A stretch of DNA of 64,000 nt. It comes from Mesorhizobium sp. J8. Lineage in GTDB: Bacteria; Pseudomonadota; Alphaproteobacteria; Rhizobiales; Rhizobiaceae. Within the stretch, counting starts at the first letter, position 1, and every line of letters begins with the position of its first letter. Shown one piece after another: positions 16,839 through 24,621 of the stretch. A program made the translations under genes and the position numbers. Under the pieces are notes generated by a model. That model worked only from the letters and a program-made list of their open reading frames with translations. It did no database searches and was not told the origin of the DNA. The stretch covers positions 2,046,001 through 2,110,000 of the forward strand of contig NZ_AP024109.1 of the NCBI RefSeq assembly GCF_016591715.1, given 5' to 3'.

Positions 16839-16864
16839 AATACTTAGGAAAAAACCTTAGTATT
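16839..16864. promoter_or_regulatory. Inverted-repeat operator for the ArsR/AHSA1 operon
   Basis: AATACTTAGG, six A, CCTTAGTATT: arms match at 9 of 10 positions. Size and spacing fit an ArsR-family dimer site, between the divergent ArsR and Spx/ArsC-like genes. Confidence 0.55.
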
Positions 16865-16964
16865 GGCAAGAGCCAAATCGCGCCGGAGCAAAGGCGCTGG
16901 CAAAGCCTGTAGGGCCGGCCTAGGCTTCCGCCGGATTCGAATCTCCATCCGAGAGAGGCCCGCC

Positions 16965-17312
16965 TTGACCATCACTATGTACGGCATCACCACTTGCGAC
17001 ACGATCAAGAAGGCGCGTGTCTGGCTGGAAAGCCATGACGTGCCCTATCGTTTTCATGACTACCGGGCCGAGGGGATCGAGGCTGGCAAGCTGAACGGCT
17101 GGGTCGGCAAGGTCGGCTGGGAGAAGCTGCTCAACAAGGGCAGCACCACCTTTCGCGAGCTGCCGGAGGCGGACAAGGAAGGGCTGGACGAGAAGAAGGC
17201 CAAGAAGCTGATGCTCGCCAGGCCGACGATGATCAAGCGGCCGGTGCTGGAGGTGGGGGACCGGGTTTTGGTGGGATTCAAGCCGGAGATTTACGAGGAA
17301 GCGGTGAAGTAA
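16965..17312 (+). CDS. ArsC/Spx/MgsR-family protein (YffB type)
   Basis: 115 residues of the thioredoxin-like ArsC superfamily. Single cysteine in MYGITTCDTIKKAR and the conserved arginine-proline in ARPTMIKRPVLEVG. YffB-type members are glutathione-dependent reductase-like proteins of unclear substrate rather than true arsenate reductases. TTG chosen as start because GAGAGAGG lies six bases before it; the ATG four codons later (16977) is the alternative. Confidence 0.85.
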   Translation: MTITMYGITTCDTIKKARVWLESHDVPYRFHDYRAEGIEAGKLNGWVGKVGWEKLLNKGSTTFRELPEADKEGLDEKKAKKLMLARPTMIKRPVLEVGDRVLVGFKPEIYEEAVK

Positions 17313-17350
17313 GGGCGGGACGCCAAAGCTGCCAATCTCCCCTTGTGGGC

Positions 17351-17436
17351 TACGGCATACATGGCAGCTTGGCGTATGCATCGTCTAATGTAGCGCTGGT
17401 CGACCCCCACTCCGTCTCGGCTTCGCCGAGCCACCT
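17351..17436. repeat. Left half of palindromic/mosaic repeat (copy A), interrupted by IS110
   Basis: Matches copy B at about 34829-34913 (GCATGGCAG, CGCTGGTCGAC, CACTCCGTCTCGGCTTCG). It breaks off at CCACCT where the IS110 element begins and resumes beyond 18584. Confidence 0.8.
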
Positions 17437-17439
17437 TGT

Positions 17440-17629
17440 ATCTACACGAGAGAGATTTCGTGGGATTGAAGCGGTTGAGCCAAGGTCCGGCCGGCCAGCC
17501 GGACCTTGGCTTGGCGAAGTCGCCCGTACCACCTGAGGTTACAGCCGCGGGAGAGCTTGGGATCTTCGCCTTCGTCACGCACGACCGAACAGTCGCTTGG
17601 TTCCAACCGTACGTACAAGGCAGGTTACC
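17440..17629 (+). ncRNA. Predicted IS110 bridge RNA
   Basis: Left-end non-coding region of the IS. A 5' hairpin (CACGA/TCGTG, 17445-17462) is followed by a 13-bp perfect hairpin (17479-17491 with 17498-17510). A loop closed by GGCGAAG/CTTCGCC (17513-17519 with 17564-17570) contains CCACCT (17529-17534), identical to the left target, and GGGAGAG (17549-17555), the reverse complement of the right target CTCTCCC. A second region has AGTCGCT (17591-17597), identical to the right end plus core, and TACAAG (17614-17619), the reverse complement of core plus left end CTTGTA, flanking a GGTTCCAACC hairpin. This matches the target-loop and donor-loop plan of IS621-type bridge RNAs. Exact RNA ends are not visible. 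Confidence 0.7.
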
Positions 17630-18568
17630 GTGAACAGGATCATTTGTGGAGTTGATGTTTCCAAGGATTGGCTGGACGCGCATGTCTGGCCGAGTGGGGC
17701 GATAGAGCGCTTCGCCAACGATGCAACGGGGATCGCAGCTCTTTGGCTGTTCTGTCGCAGCCACGGCGCGGCCGTTGCGGTGATGGAGGCATCGGGCGGC
17801 TATGAGCGGCTTGGCTTCATGCTTTTGTGGGCGCACGGCATGCCATGCGCCCTGGTCAATGCCAGAAGCGTGCGGCGCTTTGCCGAGGCGATGGGCTATC
17901 TGGAGAAGACCGACCGGATCGACGCTGCTGTCATTGCCCATTATGGCGCAGTCAAGAAGACGGCTCCGACCCCACCGCCCAGTAATTCCCAGCAGCGCCT
18001 TGCTGCGCTGGTTGGGCGGCTTTGCCAGGTTGTCGGCGATGCCACCATCAACAAACAGCGCAAAAGCGCCGCACGCGATGCCGTGGTATGCGCCAGCATC
18101 GAGGCCATGCTGGCCTTCCTCAAGCGCGAAGAGCGGCGTCTGGAAGGCGAGATCGCCTCGATGATCGACGACGATCCACTGTGGGCCAAGCTGGGGTCGG
18201 CCTTTCGTTCGCTCAAGGGTGTGGCTGGCCGCACTGTTGCCCGCCTGATGGCCGAGCTGCCCGAGATCGGCCTCATCTCCAACAAGGCCATCACCAAGCT
18301 GGCGGGCCTCGCCCCTATCGCCAACGACAGCGGCAGGCGCGCCGGCAACAGGCATGTGCGCGGCGGACGAGCCGGACCGCGTGGCATCCTCTTTGTCGTC
18401 GCGGCCATCGTCGCCAAGTTCGATCCGCATCTCAAAGCGTTCGCTCAACGGTTGCAGCAGGCGGGAAAGCCCAAAATGCTCATCCGCATCGCACTCGCCA
18501 GAAAACTTCTCGTCATCCTCAACGCAAAAGCACGCGACGCGAGAACCGAGTTCGCAAATGCAACTTGA
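17630..18568 (+). CDS. IS110-family DEDD transposase/recombinase
   Basis: 312 residues. RuvC-like N-terminal domain with Asp9 (CGVDVSKDW), Glu53 (VMEASGGYE), Asp95 and Asp98 (KTDRIDA), followed by a coiled region and the C-terminal Transposase_20 domain with the conserved serine at about 234 in GLAPIANDSG. All catalytic residues are present and the frame is unbroken, so it looks active. GTG start chosen because it gives the normal MNRIICGVDVSKDW opening directly after the predicted bridge RNA. It would cut and rejoin DNA with the RNA bridging donor and target. Confidence 0.92.
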   Translation: MNRIICGVDVSKDWLDAHVWPSGAIERFANDATGIAALWLFCRSHGAAVAVMEASGGYERLGFMLLWAHGMPCALVNARSVRRFAEAMGYLEKTDRIDAAVIAHYGAVKKTAPTPPPSNSQQRLAALVGRLCQVVGDATINKQRKSAARDAVVCASIEAMLAFLKREERRLEGEIASMIDDDPLWAKLGSAFRSLKGVAGRTVARLMAELPEIGLISNKAITKLAGLAPIANDSGRRAGNRHVRGGRAGPRGILFVVAAIVAKFDPHLKAFAQRLQQAGKPKMLIRIALARKLLVILNAKARDARTEFANAT

Positions 18569-18585
18569 CACGCCAGATAGTCGCT

Positions 18586-18785
18586 CTCCCCCGATCGATG
18601 GGGGAGAGGAAAGGCGCCAAGCTTTTTGCCGTCAACGCTCGTCCGCAAGGCTCCCTTCCTTTCCCTCCGGAGGGGGGAAAGGTGGCGCTGCGAAGCAGCG
18701 ACGGATTGGGGGAACCACGTGGCAATCAAGCCTCGGCCTGGTCCGTTACGCCTGTCACACAAGACGAGGGGAGATGTCAGGCAGG
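18586..18785. repeat. Right half of palindromic/mosaic repeat (copy A)
   Basis: Resumes with CTCCCCCGATCGATGGGGGAG and follows copy B through GCCGTCAACGCTCGTCC, a CCCTCCGGAGGGGG palindrome, GCGAAGCAGCGACGGATTG and GTGGCAATCAAGCCTCGG. No gene lies between the IS and the DUF488 gene. Confidence 0.8.
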
Positions 18786-18821
18786 ACACAGAGGGGGCGA
18801 AGGAACGCTACGTCTCGATAA

Positions 18822-19178
18822 TTATGCGTGGGCTTCCAAATACCCCGCCAGCGCCACCGCATTGTTGTGCGCCTCGTCATGCGCGCCATAGAGCAGCGTC
18901 ACCTTGCCTTCGCGCAACAAGCCACGCAGCTGCGCCAGCGCCTCCTTGTTGGCGTCGAGCTCGGCCCGGTACCGCTTCTGGAACTCGGCCCAGCGCTCCG
19001 GCTCGTGTCCGAACCATTTGCGCAGCTCGTCGCTCGGCGCGATCTCCTTCAGCCACAGCGTCAGTTCGGCGTCCTTCTTGCTGACGCCGCGCGGCCAGAG
19101 CCGATCGACCAGCACCCGCTGGCCGTCGGCTTTCGCCGCCGGCTCATAGACGCGCTTCACGGCTATGTCGAAGGCCAT
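18822..19178 (-). CDS. DUF488 family protein (YeaO-like)
   Basis: 118 residues. Family hallmarks RVYEPAAKADGQRVLVDRLWPRGVSK near the start and VTLLYGAHDEAHNNAVAL near the end. YeaO/DUF488 proteins are small, widespread and without an established reaction. It lies 24 bp after the aminopeptidase gene on the same strand and is probably co-transcribed with it. Confidence 0.88.
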   Translation of the reverse strand: MAFDIAVKRVYEPAAKADGQRVLVDRLWPRGVSKKDAELTLWLKEIAPSDELRKWFGHEPERWAEFQKRYRAELDANKEALAQLRGLLREGKVTLLYGAHDEAHNNAVALAGYLEAHA

Positions 19179-19202
19179 CCTTTCTCCGTCGGCGAAGAGC
19201 TG

Positions 19203-20459
19203 TTACGCCCACTCGCCCTTCCGCATCACCGGCACGCGGCTGCCGTCCTTGGCGACGCCGTCGATGTCGATCTTGTCCGAGCCGATCATCCAGTCGATAT
19301 GGATGAAGCTCTTGTTGCCGCCGCGCGTCGATATCTCGTCCTGGCTGAGCGAGGCGCCGTTGACGAAGCATTTCGAATAGCACTGGCCAAGCGCGATGTG
19401 GCAGGCGGCGTTCTCGTCGAACAGCGTGTTGAAGAACAACAGCCCACTCCGCGAGATCGGTGAGGAATGGGGCACCAGCGCCACTTCGCCGAGGCGGCGC
19501 GCGCCCTCGTCGGTGTCGAGCACTTTCTTCAAGACGTCCTCGCCCTTCGATGCCTTGGCCTCGACGATCCGTCCGCCCTCGAAGCGCACCGAAATCTCGT
19601 CGATCAGCGTGCCTTGGTAGGAAAGCGGCTTGGTCGAGGAGACGTGGCCCTCGACGCGCCTCGCATGCGGCGTGGTGAAGACTTCCTCGGTCGGGATGTT
19701 CGGATTGCAGGTGATGCCGTTCTTCGCCGTCGAGGCGCCGCCCATCCATTCATGGCCGTCCGCCAGTCCGACGGTGAGATCCGTGCCGGGTCCTGTGAAA
19801 TGCAGCGCGTGGAAACTGTGCTCGTTTAGCCATTTCGTGCGCTCGGCCAAGGCGGCGTTGTGCGCCTTCCAGTTGCCGATCGGATCCTCGACGTCGACCC
19901 GCGAGGCCGAGAAGATCGCGTCGGCGAGCTTCGCCACCGCGACGTCGTCCGGCTCGCCCGGAAAAACCTGGCGAGCCCAGGCCAGGTCGGGATAGGCGAC
20001 GATGTTCCAGTTGATGTCGAAGCCGGTGATCTTCTCCAGTGCCGGCTGATAGGCCATCGAGTTCGCCTTGTTGGCGCGCGCCACCTTGGCCGGATCCTGC
20101 GACGAGAGCAGCGACGGGTCCTCGCCGCGCACCGCGAGCCGCGCCGCATTGTTGGAAAAGGCTTTCGCCATGCCTTCGTAGAGCCAGCCGGCGGCGCGGT
20201 CGAAACCGGCATCCGCACCGTAGCGGAAGCGCGCCAGCGTGATCTCGTCGTCGTTGAAGATCGGTGTCACCAGCCCGGCGCCGGCCTTGTAGGCGTGCTC
20301 GACGATGCGCCGCGTCAGCGGCAGCGCCGCGATCGACGAGGTCAGCACCAGGTCCTGACCGGGCTGCAACTGCAGCCCGACCTTGACGGCGACTTCGGCC
20401 AACCTGTCGAGCTTCACCGGGTCGATGCTTGCCGAAACGCCGCGCGAATGTGTGGTCAT
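19203..20459 (-). CDS. M29-family aminopeptidase
   Basis: 418 residues, the usual length for thermophilic-metalloprotease (M29, AmpS/AmpT) enzymes. Recognisable segments: GLQLQPGQDLVLTSSIAALPLTR at the N-terminus, TGPGTDLTVGLADGHEW, NIPTEEVFTTPHARRVEGHVSSTKPL, ENAACHIALGQCYSKC and the closing HIDWMIGSD, which supply the metal-binding His, Glu and Asp residues. A cytosolic dinuclear-metal exopeptidase removing N-terminal residues from peptides. Confidence 0.92.
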   Translation of the reverse strand: MTTHSRGVSASIDPVKLDRLAEVAVKVGLQLQPGQDLVLTSSIAALPLTRRIVEHAYKAGAGLVTPIFNDDEITLARFRYGADAGFDRAAGWLYEGMAKAFSNNAARLAVRGEDPSLLSSQDPAKVARANKANSMAYQPALEKITGFDINWNIVAYPDLAWARQVFPGEPDDVAVAKLADAIFSASRVDVEDPIGNWKAHNAALAERTKWLNEHSFHALHFTGPGTDLTVGLADGHEWMGGASTAKNGITCNPNIPTEEVFTTPHARRVEGHVSSTKPLSYQGTLIDEISVRFEGGRIVEAKASKGEDVLKKVLDTDEGARRLGEVALVPHSSPISRSGLLFFNTLFDENAACHIALGQCYSKCFVNGASLSQDEISTRGGNKSFIHIDWMIGSDKIDIDGVAKDGSRVPVMRKGEWA

Positions 20460-20601
20460 GATCCTGCCTGCCGTTATGTTGGGGTTCTCACCCTTACATA
20501 GACCGCAGCGATTGGCCTTTCCACCGCGATCGACTGGGCCTGCTCACGAAGCTGACGGACCGCGTTGTCGAAAAATACGCAGCATTGAAGATGCGCAGCG
20601 G

Positions 20602-21516
20602 TCAGGCCGCGCTGTCCAGCGCCCGGAACTGCGCCATGGTCGCGTCGATCTCCTCGCGGATCCAGGCCTTGAAGTCGCGTACCTTGCGGCTTTCGCTCTT
20701 GGTGGCCGAGGTCACGAGCCAGTAGCCGAGCCCGCTGTCGGCCCTGATGCCGAAGGGCGCGACCAGCCGGCCGTCGGCCAGCGCGTCGGCGGTCAGCAAT
20801 TGCCAGGCGAGCATCACGCCATGGCCGGCGATCGCCGATTCCAGGCACAGCATCGGATCGGTGAAGCGCGCGCCCTTCTGGAAGGTGACGGGCTCGACGC
20901 CGGCCGCCTCGAACCAGCTGTCCCAGCTGAACATCGCCCGCTCGTCGGTGATGGCGCAGGTCTGCGCCAGATCGCCGATCGATTTCAGTTTGGCCGCGAT
21001 CGAGGGCGCGCAGACAGGAAATACTTCCTGCGCAAGCAGAAGCTCGGCGCGGTCGCCCGGCCATTTGCCGTCGCCGAGCCGGATGGCGATATCGATGTCG
21101 GAACGGTCGAGGTCGGCGACCCTGGCCGAGGCGTCGATGCGCAGAAGCACGTTCGGATGCCGCGCGAAATGCCGCGACAGCCGGGGCAGCAGCCATTTCG
21201 AGGCGAAGGCCGGTGCCACCGAGACGACCAGCGTGCACTCATTGGCCTCGTCGGCCAGCGCCACCGCCTGCGCGAGCTCGCGGAAGCCGGCGCTGAGCCG
21301 TGCCGTGAAGGCGGCCCCGAACTCGGTCGGCACGAGCCCGCCTGGCGTGCGCTCAAACAACGCCTGTCCCAGCTGCTTTTCCGCGCGTTTGACCTGCTGG
21401 CTGACGGCGCTGACCGAGACGTTCAGTTCCGCCGCCGCTGCCGCTAGTGATCCCAGCCGGGCGACGGTTTCCACGGCGCGCAGGCCGTTGAGATGGACGC
21501 GGTTCAGCATAGCCAT
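20602..21516 (-). CDS. LysR-family transcriptional regulator, GcvA-like
   Basis: 304 residues. N-terminal helix-turn-helix (LAAAAAELNVSVSAVSQQVKRAEKQLG, about 22-48) and a periplasmic-binding-protein-like effector domain. The opening LNGLRAVETVARLGS and the SDIDIAIRLGDG segment place it near GcvA-type activators. A small DUF1127-like gene starts 97 bp away on the other strand and is the nearest possible target; the aminopeptidase behind it is another. Confidence 0.85.
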   Translation of the reverse strand: MAMLNRVHLNGLRAVETVARLGSLAAAAAELNVSVSAVSQQVKRAEKQLGQALFERTPGGLVPTEFGAAFTARLSAGFRELAQAVALADEANECTLVVSVAPAFASKWLLPRLSRHFARHPNVLLRIDASARVADLDRSDIDIAIRLGDGKWPGDRAELLLAQEVFPVCAPSIAAKLKSIGDLAQTCAITDERAMFSWDSWFEAAGVEPVTFQKGARFTDPMLCLESAIAGHGVMLAWQLLTADALADGRLVAPFGIRADSGLGYWLVTSATKSESRKVRDFKAWIREEIDATMAQFRALDSAA

Positions 21517-21613
21517 TCAGTTTTTCTAAAGCGCATGGATCGAAATCTCAATTGAAACCCGCCAGAAAAGAGCAGAATTTAACGGGCATTAGCCTTAAGC
21601 CAGGAGTGATCCG

Positions 21614-21814
21614 ATGAAGATTTTATCCTTGCTGAAAGGGTTTTCCGGCACCGAGGCGAGGTCGCGCGACGACGGCGAGATCGCCCGCTGGATCACCGAT
21701 CCGCTGTCGCATCCGGTGCTCGACACCATGTCGGAGCGTGAGCTCGGCGACATACCGTTCCGGCTGACGGCTGGCCGCACCGCATACGAAACGATGGGCG
21801 TGGCTGACCGCTGA
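21614..21814 (+). CDS. Small DUF1127-like protein
   Basis: 66 residues. AGGAG seven bases before the ATG makes the start convincing. The stretch HPVLDTMSERELGDIPF resembles the L-x-x-M-S-D-R-E-L-x-D-I core of DUF1127 proteins, which in rhizobia and agrobacteria act in phosphate and carbon physiology and small-RNA turnover. The match is partial, so the family call is tentative. Divergent from a LysR gene. Confidence 0.6.
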   Translation: MKILSLLKGFSGTEARSRDDGEIARWITDPLSHPVLDTMSERELGDIPFRLTAGRTAYETMGVADR

Positions 21815-21863
21815 GGTGATTGGCCTGTTCGACGGCGCTCCCCCTGATCAGGCCGCGTCGCGG

Positions 21864-21965
21864 CCACCTTCTCCCCGTGGCGGAGAAGAGATGGCGCCGG
21901 CGCTGAAAGGCTCCTCTCCCGACCGGGCAGAGGTCAGCCGAGCGAAGCGGAGGCTGGGTGAGGGG
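21864..21965. repeat. Degenerate copy of the CCTTCTCCCC palindromic repeat (copy F)
   Basis: CCACCTTCTCCCCGTGGCGGAGAAG and GAGGCTGGGTGAGGGG segments related to the arms of copies C and D, but with a different centre. Lies in the 229-bp gap before the MFS gene. Confidence 0.55.
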
Positions 21966-22043
21966 ACGTCTACGTGATGGGATGTAAGCTGGCCTAACGC
22001 AAGCGCATTGTTTCGCGGGCGCACACTCTTATTGTGCGCTGCA

Positions 22044-23204
22044 ATGAACGCCGTCTCGCCATCTCCCTTGCGTCTTGCCCTCGCCGGCATGGTCGCGCTT
22101 GCTGTCGCTCAGGGCATCGGTCGCTTCGTCTATACGCCGATCCTGCCGGGCATGATGGAGGGGTTGCACCTGACGCCGGCCGATGCCGGCTGGATCGCTT
22201 CCGCCAACTATCTCGGCTACCTCATCGGCGCTTTGGCCGCGGCCGGCGGCTGGGCGCATGGCCGCGAGCGTATGCTGATGTTCGCCGGCCTCGCGGCAAG
22301 CGCGGTACTCGCGGCCCTCATGGGTCTCACCGAGACGATGGTCGCCTTCCTCGTGATCCGTTTTCTCGCCGGCCTCGCCAGCGCCTTCGTCATGGTGTTC
22401 ATGGCCTCGATCGTCTTCAGCCATCTGGCGGAGGCCGGCCGGGGCGATCTGCAGGCGCTGCATTTCGGCGGCGTTGGCCTGGGCATTGCTGTCTCCTCCG
22501 CGCTGCTGGCGACCCTCGTCTCCGAGCACGCGGATTGGTCCGCCGGCTGGCTCTGGTCCGGAGCGCTTTCGGCGGTCGGCCTTGTCGTCGTCATGCTGCT
22601 TGCAGGCTCGACCACGCCGGCCAATGGCGTCGATGGGCCCGAGCCGGCGTTGCCGAAGGACAGGTCCCTGGCGAAAATGATCGTCGCCTACGGACTGTTC
22701 GGCTTCGGCTATGTGGTCACAGCCACGTTCCTGGTCGCCATCGTCCGCCAGGGCGGCGGCGGGCGGGTCTTCGAGGCAACCGTCTGGATGGTCGCCGGTC
22801 TTGCCGGCTTCCCCTCGACCTGGTTCTGGCAGAAGCTTGCCGGCCGCATCGGGCTCTACGCCGCTTACGCGGCGACCTGCCTGATCGAGGTGGTCGGCGT
22901 CACCGCCAGCGTCCTTGTCAAGGGTGCCGCCGGACCGCTGATCGCCGCCGTCCTGCTCGGCGGCACCTTCATCGCCATCACGGCGCTCGGCATACAGATG
23001 GGCAGGCAACTCGCGCCGCGGGCGCCGCGCCGCATCTTCGCGGTGATGACCGCCGCCTTCGGCCTCGGCCAGATCGTCGGCCCCATCGCCGCCGGCTTGC
23101 TCGCCCAGGCCTCGGGCAATTATACCCTGGCCTCGATCATGGCGGGCGCCGCGCTGCTCGCCTCCGGTGTCATTGCCTGGTCGGCCGCGCCAAAATCGCC
23201 ATGA
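22044..23204 (+). CDS. MFS transporter, YbfB family
   Basis: 386 residues with about twelve hydrophobic segments. The opening LALAGMVALAVAQGIGRFVYTPILPGMMEGLHLTPADAGWIAS is the signature of YbfB/YjiJ-type MFS proteins. Substrate unknown. Start chosen at the ATG giving MNAVSPSPLRLAL; the longer upstream frame is repeat-derived. Confidence 0.88.
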   Translation: MNAVSPSPLRLALAGMVALAVAQGIGRFVYTPILPGMMEGLHLTPADAGWIASANYLGYLIGALAAAGGWAHGRERMLMFAGLAASAVLAALMGLTETMVAFLVIRFLAGLASAFVMVFMASIVFSHLAEAGRGDLQALHFGGVGLGIAVSSALLATLVSEHADWSAGWLWSGALSAVGLVVVMLLAGSTTPANGVDGPEPALPKDRSLAKMIVAYGLFGFGYVVTATFLVAIVRQGGGGRVFEATVWMVAGLAGFPSTWFWQKLAGRIGLYAAYAATCLIEVVGVTASVLVKGAAGPLIAAVLLGGTFIAITALGIQMGRQLAPRAPRRIFAVMTAAFGLGQIVGPIAAGLLAQASGNYTLASIMAGAALLASGVIAWSAAPKSP

Positions 23205-23326
23205 TTTGCGGCCTTGTTCGGGGCCGGGCATCGGGCAGGGCATTTTCTTTCCCCCTAATGTGTGACCTTATGCCCGCCGAACAGCAACGCCGCTGATTTG
23301 CGGTCAGACCGAGGAAACCCGCCACA

Positions 23327-24604
23327 GTGTTCGTATCCTTCTTCCCGCAGCCGAAGCTCTTCTTCACCTCGGCCGCCGTCTGGAGCCTCGCCGCGATCCT
23401 GTTCTGGTTCTTCGGCGGCGAGCAGTTGGGCGCCGTCTTCGGCCTGCCGCCGGCAGCGGCCGGCACGCCGCCCATCATCGGCATCGCGGTGCTGTGGTCG
23501 AAGCCGTTCCTCTGGTTCTACATCTACTTCGTCGCCTGCGTGGCGATCTTCTATGCCTTCTGGAGCTGGTACGCCCCGCACCCCTGGCAGAACTGGTCCA
23601 TCCTGATGACCGCCGTCATCCTGTTCTTCATCTATTTCAACGTTCAGGTCTCGGTCGCGGTCAACAATTGGTATGGCCCGTTCTTCGACTACGTGCAGGG
23701 CCTGATGTCGGGCACGGGGAAATCGACCGACTCGGAATTTTACATAGGATTGGCCGATTTCTCCTGGCTGGCGCTGGTCGGCATGAACGTGCAGGTGGTC
23801 AACGCCTTCATCGTCAGCCACTGGATCTTTCGCTGGCGCACCGCGATGAACGACTACTTCATGGCCAACTGGGGCCGGCTGCGCCACATCGAGGGCGCCT
23901 CGCAGCGTATCCAGGAGGACACGATGCGCTTCTCGCAGATCATGGAGGATCTCGGCTCGACCTTCGTCCAGTCGATCATGACCCTGATCGCCTTTCTGCC
24001 GGTCTTGATTCAACTGCAGGCCCACATCACCGAATTGCCGATCGTCGGCGCGATCCCGCAGCCGCTGGTCGTTGCCGCCTTGGGCTGGTGTCTCTTCGGG
24101 ACGATCTCCGTCATGGTGGCGGGTCTCAAGCTTCCGGGCCTGCAGTTCCGCAACCAGCGCGTCGAGGCAGCCTATCGCAAGGAACTCGTCTACGGCGAAG
24201 ATCATGCCGACCGGGCTCAGCCGGCGACGACGGCACAATTATTCGCCAATGTCCGCCGCAATTATTTCAAGCTCTATTTCCACTACATCTATTTCAACGT
24301 GGTTCGTTACACCTACCTGCAGGCCGACAACATCTTCTCGTTGCTCATCCTTGGGCCCTCGCTGGTTGCGCATAAGATCACGTTCGGTGCCCTGAACCAG
24401 ATATCGAACGCGTTCGGCAAGGTGACGAATTCGCTGCAGTTCCTACTGAATTCCTGGTCGACGATTGTCGAGCTGCAGTCGGTCCACAAACGTTTGCGAG
24501 CCTTCGAAGCGACGCTGCAGGGCGAGCAACTGCCGATTATCGATCAGCACTATCTAGAACGCGAGCAAGCTGGCATGCGTCCCGAAGATCAGCCGGCGAG
24601 CTAG
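23327..24604 (+). CDS. bacA: SbmA/BacA-family peptide transporter
   Basis: 425 residues from a GTG with GAGGAAA nine bases before it. Matches the SbmA_BacA family: an opening MFVSFFPQPKLFFTSA, conserved HPWQNWSILMT, NVQVSVAVNNWYGPFFDYVQ, HWIFRWRTAMNDYF and RIQEDTMRFSQIMEDLG segments, and about seven membrane spans with an ABC-exporter-like membrane fold but no ATPase domain. In rhizobia BacA imports antimicrobial NCR-type peptides and is needed for bacteroid survival; it also affects very-long-chain fatty acids of lipid A. Several BacA-related paralogs can coexist, so the symbiotic role of this copy is inferred. Confidence 0.9.
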   Translation: MFVSFFPQPKLFFTSAAVWSLAAILFWFFGGEQLGAVFGLPPAAAGTPPIIGIAVLWSKPFLWFYIYFVACVAIFYAFWSWYAPHPWQNWSILMTAVILFFIYFNVQVSVAVNNWYGPFFDYVQGLMSGTGKSTDSEFYIGLADFSWLALVGMNVQVVNAFIVSHWIFRWRTAMNDYFMANWGRLRHIEGASQRIQEDTMRFSQIMEDLGSTFVQSIMTLIAFLPVLIQLQAHITELPIVGAIPQPLVVAALGWCLFGTISVMVAGLKLPGLQFRNQRVEAAYRKELVYGEDHADRAQPATTAQLFANVRRNYFKLYFHYIYFNVVRYTYLQADNIFSLLILGPSLVAHKITFGALNQISNAFGKVTNSLQFLLNSWSTIVELQSVHKRLRAFEATLQGEQLPIIDQHYLEREQAGMRPEDQPAS

Positions 24605-24621
24605 GGTGTGGCTATGTCCGG

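Larger units (their letters stand above)
17437..18585 (+). mobile_element. IS110-family insertion sequence, intact
   Basis: About 1.15 kb, bounded by CT dinucleotides (17435-17436 and 18584-18585). Removing it rejoins the repeat as GCCAC-CT-CTCCCCCGATCG, which matches the uninterrupted copy at 34907-34925 at 17 of 19 positions, so the ends are well defined. No terminal inverted repeats or longer target duplication, as expected for IS110. Layout: a 193-bp left non-coding end, one DEDD transposase gene, and only about 17 bp after it. This long-left arrangement is that of the IS110 group, whose left end encodes a bridge RNA. Confidence 0.85.
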
